Shown here one piece after another: positions 6,270 to 10,175 of a stretch of 10,175 nt of DNA (its first letter is position 1; each line of letters begins with the position of its first letter). Source of the stretch: Endomicrobium sp. (GTDB lineage: Bacteria; Elusimicrobiota; Endomicrobiia; Endomicrobiales; Endomicrobiaceae); the NCBI GenBank assembly GCA_031273885.1, contig JAISRA010000003.1, positions 1 through 10,175 of the forward strand, in the 5' to 3' direction. The position numbers were made by a program, and so were the translations under genes. The notes under the pieces were generated by a model. It worked only from the letters and a program-made list of their open reading frames with translations. It made no database searches and was not told the DNA's origin.

Positions 6270-7109
6270 ATGGGTAGTGGAATACTTTTTACAGAATTTC
6301 AAGATTATGTCGTAAAAAATATCTTGCCCTTTTTCTCAGAAGAGATACTTGAAAAATTTAAATTATATTTTTATAAGCTTTTAGAGTGGAATAATGTGTT
6401 TAATCTTATCTCGTATAAGAGTGAAGCTGATTTAATATACAGGCATTTTTGTGATTCTCTTTACAGCGCAAAAATCATAAATGATATTTTAAACGAAGAA
6501 ACAATAAACTATCACACAAAACATTTCACAACAACAAATTCAAATCTTCTTGCTTGTCCTACTCTTACTAGTAGGTTAACGCCATTTACTTTGTATTCAA
6601 AAGTTGCTGACCTCGGAACAGGGGCTGGAATGCCTGGCCTACCTGTTAAAATTGTGTTACCTAATATTAGACTTACATTAGTTGAATCAATAGCAAAAAA
6701 GTGTAAGTTTCTTGAAAATGTAAGTAATAAACTTGGATTTAATATAGAAATATTAAATAAACGAGCGGAAGACATAGGGCAAATGCCCTCTTATAGACAA
6801 CATTTTGATTTTATTTTATCAAGAGCTGTATGTAAATTTTCTCCTAACTTAGAAATTTCAATTCCACTATTAAAAATAGGTGGGCATTTTATAGTTTACA
6901 AAACAAAAAACTCTATTAAAAACAAGGAAGAAGGATTGTCTGCCGTAGGAAATGCATTAAAGTGTTTAGGCGCGCAACTTGAAAAAACAATTTCTTATAC
7001 TTTGCCCCGGCAAGAATTAGATTATTGTATTCTAGTATTTAAAAAATACAAAAATACTCCTATACAATTCCCTAGAAAAACAGGGATTCCTGAAAAAAAG
7101 CCATTGTAA
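6270..7109 (+). CDS. rsmG: 16S rRNA (guanine-527 N7) methyltransferase RsmG (GidB), with insert
   Basis: RsmG uses S-adenosylmethionine to methylate N7 of G527 in 16S rRNA. Family features are the N-terminal helical part with LLEWNNVFNLISY and IYRHFCDSL (to residue 64), the SAM-binding motif VADLGTGAGMPGLPVKI at 112-128, the acidic VES at 138-140, SRAV at 184-187, the VYKTK strand at 209-213, and the C-terminal PRKTGIPEKKPL. At 279 residues it is longer than the usual 205-240. The excess is mostly between DSL and the SAM motif, where about 35 residues (75-109) do not look like the family; see the separate entry. The frame is open throughout, so the gene is probably functional. No ribosome-binding site is evident before the ATG at 6270, so translation may be coupled to SemiSWEET 25 bases upstream. 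Confidence 0.94.
   Translation: MGSGILFTEFQDYVVKNILPFFSEEILEKFKLYFYKLLEWNNVFNLISYKSEADLIYRHFCDSLYSAKIINDILNEETINYHTKHFTTTNSNLLACPTLTSRLTPFTLYSKVADLGTGAGMPGLPVKIVLPNIRLTLVESIAKKCKFLENVSNKLGFNIEILNKRAEDIGQMPSYRQHFDFILSRAVCKFSPNLEISIPLLKIGGHFIVYKTKNSIKNKEEGLSAVGNALKCLGAQLEKTISYTLPRQELDYCILVFKKYKNTPIQFPRKTGIPEKKPL
6492..6596 (+). repeat. In-frame insert with palindrome inside rsmG
   Basis: These 105 bases encode residues 75-109 of RsmG, rich in Thr, Asn, Ser and His, at a place where relatives have only a short linker. The base composition also differs: the plus strand is poor in G and rich in CA-type steps. Near its end CCTACT (6558-6563) and AGTAGG (6570-6575) form a perfect six-base inverted repeat around six bases. 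The boundaries are estimated from the protein family, not from visible target-site duplications. It resembles in concept the palindromic elements that insert in frame into Rickettsia genes, but no copy elsewhere in the window supports that. Confidence 0.45.
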
Positions 7110-7119
7110 CTACAATGCT
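7093..7119 (-). terminator. Intrinsic terminator of the leftward ileS-lspA-lgt-rluD cluster
   Basis: Read on the minus strand, CATTGTA (7117-7111), a two-base GT centre and TACAATG (7108-7102) form a stem of about six to seven pairs, followed by GC and seven T's (7099-7093). It lies about 85 bases past the rluD stop and overlaps the last codons and stop of the facing rsmG gene. No T-run exists on the plus side, so it should act on the leftward transcript. Confidence 0.6.
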
Positions 7120-7200
7120 AAAAACCCAGTCATAAATTAAAAAATATATGTCATACTTGGTGTGATAAGAATTTCTCTAAACTTAAATCTACTCACCACA

Positions 7201-8091
7201 CTACAAGAAGTTGTCAAATATTTCTTTTATGTCATCTGAAAGTTCTGCCTTAAATTCAACAGTTCTCGAAGTTCTTGGATGTATAAAAGATATACTGTAA
7301 GCGTGCAACATATGCCTTTCATACTGCTTTTTATCGATCATTACAGGGCCACCATATTGCTGATCACCTATAATCGGATGATCTATATACTTCATGTGAC
7401 TTCTTATCTGATGCGTTCTGCCTGTAATAGTTCTTACCTCTACTAAAGTATAATTGTCTTTTCTTGCAATAACTTTAAATTCGGTAATAGCCATCTTTCT
7501 TGCTAAAGGATTTACTGACATTAGTTTTCTGTTTTTAGGAGATCTTCCAATAGGAGCTTCTATTCTACCTTTATTTTCAACAATAGTACCCTTTACTACA
7601 GCATAATATATTTTTTTTACAACTCTTTTTTGAAATTGTTTTGCCACACTTATTTTAGATTTTTCATTTTTTGCAAAAATAATGAGTCCCGAAGTATTTT
7701 TGTCAAGTCTATGTACCAAATAGGGATTATATTCCCCGCCAGAACGAGCCACTAAAGCATTTAGTAAAGTACCTGACGGATGACCATAAGACGGGTGAAC
7801 TACAATACCCCACTGTTTATTTACTACAATTATATCATCGTCTTCATATATAATATCTAGTTTTATCTTTTCAGGGTGTATTTTAAGTTTTTTTTCTGTT
7901 TCAAACTCAAAAGTTATAGTATCACTGTATTTCAATTTATGACTTGAGAAAACAGTTTTACCATTTAAAAAAATTTTTTGTCTATTAATAAGCTTCTGAA
8001 AATACGAACGAGAATAATCTTTATATATTGAAGCTAAATAAGAATCTAATCTTTCTCTTTCAAACTTTTCATATACTACTTTTTCTCGCAT
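7201..8091 (-). CDS. rluD: RluD-family 23S rRNA pseudouridine synthase
   Basis: Enzymes of this family isomerise uridines to pseudouridine, for RluD in helix 69 of 23S rRNA. The 296-residue product has an S4 RNA-binding domain at about 14-62 (RLDSYLASIYKDYSRSYFQKLI, then FLNG), followed by the catalytic domain. The catalytic motif HRLDKNTSGLIIFAK gives Asp130 as nucleophile, and RTITGRTHQIRSHM lies at 220-233, followed by HPIIGDQQYGG. The length fits RluD/YlyB-type proteins. A TTG at 8106 is in frame, but the ATG at 8091 is chosen because GGAG stands nine bases before it. It overlaps the end of lgt by 23 bases, suggesting coupled translation. The link to lspA is also seen in other bacteria, such as lspA-ylyB of Bacillus. 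The exact target uridines are inferred only at family level. Confidence 0.92.
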   Translation of the reverse strand: MREKVVYEKFERERLDSYLASIYKDYSRSYFQKLINRQKIFLNGKTVFSSHKLKYSDTITFEFETEKKLKIHPEKIKLDIIYEDDDIIVVNKQWGIVVHPSYGHPSGTLLNALVARSGGEYNPYLVHRLDKNTSGLIIFAKNEKSKISVAKQFQKRVVKKIYYAVVKGTIVENKGRIEAPIGRSPKNRKLMSVNPLARKMAITEFKVIARKDNYTLVEVRTITGRTHQIRSHMKYIDHPIIGDQQYGGPVMIDKKQYERHMLHAYSISFIHPRTSRTVEFKAELSDDIKEIFDNFL

Positions 8092-8829
8092 ATATAAAAA
8101 CTCCAAATATAAATAAACCTATTGATATTACTTGCGATATAGATAACCCAAAGTATTGAATCCCTCTGTAATCTCCACGAAAAACTTCAACAACAAATCT
8201 CAAAACAGAATACATGATAAGGTAAACTGCAAAAATCATGCCAGCTTTATGTTTTTTTCTACAATAAAATTTTAGAAATGTAAATAATAAAAAATTACCA
8301 AGTGTTTCATAAATCTGCGTTGGATGTAAATGTACGCCTATAACAGCCAATGAATTCTTGTCGTTAAATACTACTGACCACGGCAAACTGCTTTCTTTCC
8401 CGTAACAACATCCTGCAAAAAAACAGCCAATCCTCCCTATAGCATGCCCCAAAGCTAATGCCGGAGCAAAAAAATCTCCCAGTTGAAACATCTGTAAGTT
8501 TTTTTTTTAGTATATATTATCGAAAAAATCATTGCAGCCATAAATCCGCCATAATATACAAGCCCCCCACGCCACAACTTAAAAATATTTAAAGGATATA
8601 AAAGAAACTCTTGCGAATTTATAATGACAAAAAGAATTCTTGAACCTATTATGCCAAAAATTGCTATATACAAACTCAAAGAATACAATTCATCTTGCAA
8701 AATTACCTTTTCCTTTGATTTAGCGAGCGAATGTGAAAGATATAAAATTGATGCAATAAAAGCTAAAGCAACAAAAAAACCATAAGAAAAAACTGTAATT
8801 TTTCCTAAGTTAAAAAGAATTGGATGCAT
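8069..8829 (-). pseudogene. lgt: Prolipoprotein diacylglyceryl transferase (Lgt), frameshift at A10
   Basis: Lgt transfers diacylglycerol from phosphatidylglycerol to the lipobox cysteine of prolipoproteins, the first step of lipoprotein maturation in the inner membrane. The first part, from the ATG at 8829, has MHPILFNLGKITVFSYGFFV, the IGSRILFVI segment and the WRGGLVYYGGF motif. The second part has the Lgt signature AIGRIGCFFAGCCYG, then LHPTQIYE and FRGDYRGIQYFGLSISQ near the end. The two are in different frames and meet at ten A's (T-run 8499-8508). The zero frame reads TKKKTYRCFNWE and stops soon after; adding one A (or removing two) gives TKKKNLQMFQLGDFFAP. The joined protein has 253 residues, about the usual length, and all other motifs are kept. 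It starts seven bases after lspA, with AGAAGG upstream. Slippage at the A-run could make some full-length product; otherwise it is a very young pseudogene or a sequence error. Confidence 0.9.
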
Positions 8830-8836
8830 AATTAAT

Positions 8837-9307
8837 TTACACCTTCTGTTTATTACTAGGCATTAAAATGTTAATAATAATAAGCATCATAGCTAAACAA
8901 ATATAAGAATCAGCAATATTGAAAGAAGGCCATCTTAGAGATTTAATTCCAAAATCAAGGAAATCAACAACTGCACCACGAAATAACCTATCAATAAAAT
9001 TTCCAAAGCCACCGACAATAATAAGGCAAAATGCATATTGTTGAACTTTATTTAACTTATTCCAATCTTTATAAAGCCACAATAACAGACTTAACAAAAA
9101 CATAAATATAAAAAGAGAAAATAACAAATTTCTGCCTGGAAATATACTAAACGCCATTCCTGTATTCCGAAGATTTACAATATTAAAACAATCAAAAAAA
9201 TGGATGACATTTACTGACAATCCATAGCTTACAAAATTATTAACAAAGAATTTTGTAAGCTGATCTAAAACAAGCGCAATAACACCAAATATTAATATTT
9301 TTCTCAC
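8837..9307 (-). CDS. lspA: Lipoprotein signal peptidase (signal peptidase II, LspA)
   Basis: LspA is the membrane aspartyl protease that removes the signal peptide from prolipoproteins after Lgt has lipidated the cysteine. The 156-residue protein has four hydrophobic segments (about 3-22, 60-79, 90-103 and 131-150). The family motifs are DQLTK at 15-19, NLRNTGMAF at 45-53, GGFGNFIDR at 99-107, VVDF with Asp115, and FNIADS with Asp133. The two aspartates match the catalytic dyad by spacing. The start is GTG at 9307, overlapping the ileS stop as GTGA, with AGAGG somewhat far upstream (12 bases), which suggests translational coupling. The gene is intact, whereas lgt, the enzyme that makes its substrate, is frameshifted just downstream. 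No frameshift or missing key residue is seen. Confidence 0.95.
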   Translation of the reverse strand: MRKILIFGVIALVLDQLTKFFVNNFVSYGLSVNVIHFFDCFNIVNLRNTGMAFSIFPGRNLLFSLFIFMFLLSLLLWLYKDWNKLNKVQQYAFCLIIVGGFGNFIDRLFRGAVVDFLDFGIKSLRWPSFNIADSYICLAMMLIIINILMPSNKQKV

Positions 9308-10175
9308 TTATTTGACACAACCTCTAAGCATCTTGGACACAAATTATCTTTTATGCCTTCTATATATCTCCAACACCTTACGCATTTTTTATATTCTGAT
9401 CTTGCAGCTTTTATGACCAAATCGTCTTCCTTCTTTGAAATATTGCACTTTATATCACAAGTTCCTAAAATTAAATCTACAAATTTTAAATCTTTAAAAA
9501 ATTCATTATATTTTCCCCCATATATTATATCTAATGAAGCTTCAAGATTTGAACCAATGAGTTTAGCTTGTCTTAATTTTTCATAAACAGATAATACTTC
9601 TTTTCTTACATGCAATATCTTTTCCCATTTTTTGAGCGTTTCGACAGGAAGAATATATTTACTGTTAGTTTCAGGAAAATCAGCAAGAAAAACAGACATT
9701 GGAAGATTCGGCACTAATTTTATTACTTCTCTCCATGCTTCTTCTGCGGTAAATGAAAGTATCGGCGATATAAGTCTTATTATAACTGAACAAATTTCAA
9801 ATATTGCAGCTTGCGCGCTTTTTCTTTCTCTGCTACATTTTTTATCACAATAAAGAGTATCTTTTAAAACATCTAAATAAAATCCACTTAAAAATACCGT
9901 GCAGAAATTATTTATATAAGTGGCAGCTTTATGAAATTCATAACTTTCATAAGCAGTGGTCATACTAGATACAAGATGCTGAAGACCACTTAAAGCATAT
10001 TTGTCTATTTCTTGCATGTCTTTATAAACCAGAGCTTTTTCTATTTGAAAATCACAAATATTCCCAAGCAGGAATCTTATAGTATTTCTTATTTTTCTAT
10101 AGGTATCACTTAAACCTTTTATAATTTCGTCTGATATTCTTATATCTTCTTTATAATCACTTGAAGCTACCCAAA
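9304..10175 (-). CDS. ileS: Isoleucyl-tRNA synthetase (IleRS), C-terminal part
   Basis: IleRS charges tRNA-Ile and edits misactivated valine. The window holds the last 289 residues; the catalytic and editing domains lie beyond the right edge. The fragment begins with WVASSDYKEDIRISDEIIKG, the end of the catalytic core after the KMSKS loop, and then YRKIRNTIRFLLGNICDF at the start of the anticodon-binding helical domain. Further family stretches are SYEFHKAATYINNFC, FYLDVLKDTLYCD and PILSFTAEEAW. The C-terminus has a zinc finger of four cysteines (CVRC and CPRC), as in E. coli-type IleRS. The open frame is continuous to the edge, so the Met at 10017 is internal. The stop overlaps the lspA start. 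No lesion is visible in this part, and ileS followed by lspA is a common bacterial order. Confidence 0.96.
   Translation of the reverse strand, partial: WVASSDYKEDIRISDEIIKGLSDTYRKIRNTIRFLLGNICDFQIEKALVYKDMQEIDKYALSGLQHLVSSMTTAYESYEFHKAATYINNFCTVFLSGFYLDVLKDTLYCDKKCSRERKSAQAAIFEICSVIIRLISPILSFTAEEAWREVIKLVPNLPMSVFLADFPETNSKYILPVETLKKWEKILHVRKEVLSVYEKLRQAKLIGSNLEASLDIIYGGKYNEFFKDLKFVDLILGTCDIKCNISKKEDDLVIKAARSEYKKCVRCWRYIEGIKDNLCPRCLEVVSNK

Noticed and set aside
1..10175. CRISPR arrays, insertion sequences, phage genes or tRNAs
   Set aside because: No spaced direct repeats, transposase or integrase motifs, or cloverleaf signatures were seen in the window.

Overview
The window is AT-rich bacterial chromosome coding for housekeeping functions: two leftward gene clusters and, between them, a rightward set. 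Gene content and decay pattern suggest a reduced genome of a host-restricted bacterium. Within a few kilobases three normally essential or near-essential genes (scpA, trpS, lgt) each carry one inactivating lesion but are otherwise well conserved. The combination of low GC, many young pseudogenes and this gene set recalls the termite-gut flagellate endosymbionts of Elusimicrobiota ('Candidatus Endomicrobium trichonymphae' type). That assignment is recognition and inference (about 0.6), not something the sequence proves.

Layout. Positions 1-146 (minus) hold the start of a membrane protein that runs off the left edge. Positions 284-3411 (minus) form one cluster, read right to left: an M50 site-2-type protease, trpS (in-frame TAG), scpA (one-base frameshift) and scpB. 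Positions 3412-3635 are a divergent promoter region, with the minus and plus promoters almost back to back. Positions 3636-5441 (plus) are mnmG. Positions 5442-5977 are a 536-base AT-rich spacer without an intact gene; it shows a small hairpin, protein-like fragments in shifted frames and strong promoter-like boxes that probably drive the next genes. Positions 5978-7109 (plus) are a SemiSWEET sugar transporter and rsmG, the latter with an unusual insert of about 35 residues. A hairpin plus T-run just past the end of rsmG reads as the terminator of the facing cluster. Positions 7201-10175 (minus) are, in transcription order, ileS (partial), lspA, lgt (frameshift at an A10 run) and an rluD-family pseudouridine synthase.

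How the genes work together. ileS, trpS, mnmG, rsmG and rluD all serve translation: tRNA charging, wobble uridine modification, and 16S and 23S rRNA modification. scpA and scpB are the non-SMC subunits of condensin. lgt and lspA are the first two steps of lipoprotein maturation. The M50 protease is a membrane-embedded enzyme, and SemiSWEET is a candidate sugar uptake protein, which would fit an intracellular life on host sugar.

The most interesting signals are the lgt lesion inside a run of ten A's, a site where polymerase slippage could restore the frame; the amber codon inside an otherwise intact TrpRS; and the palindrome-bearing in-frame insert in rsmG.
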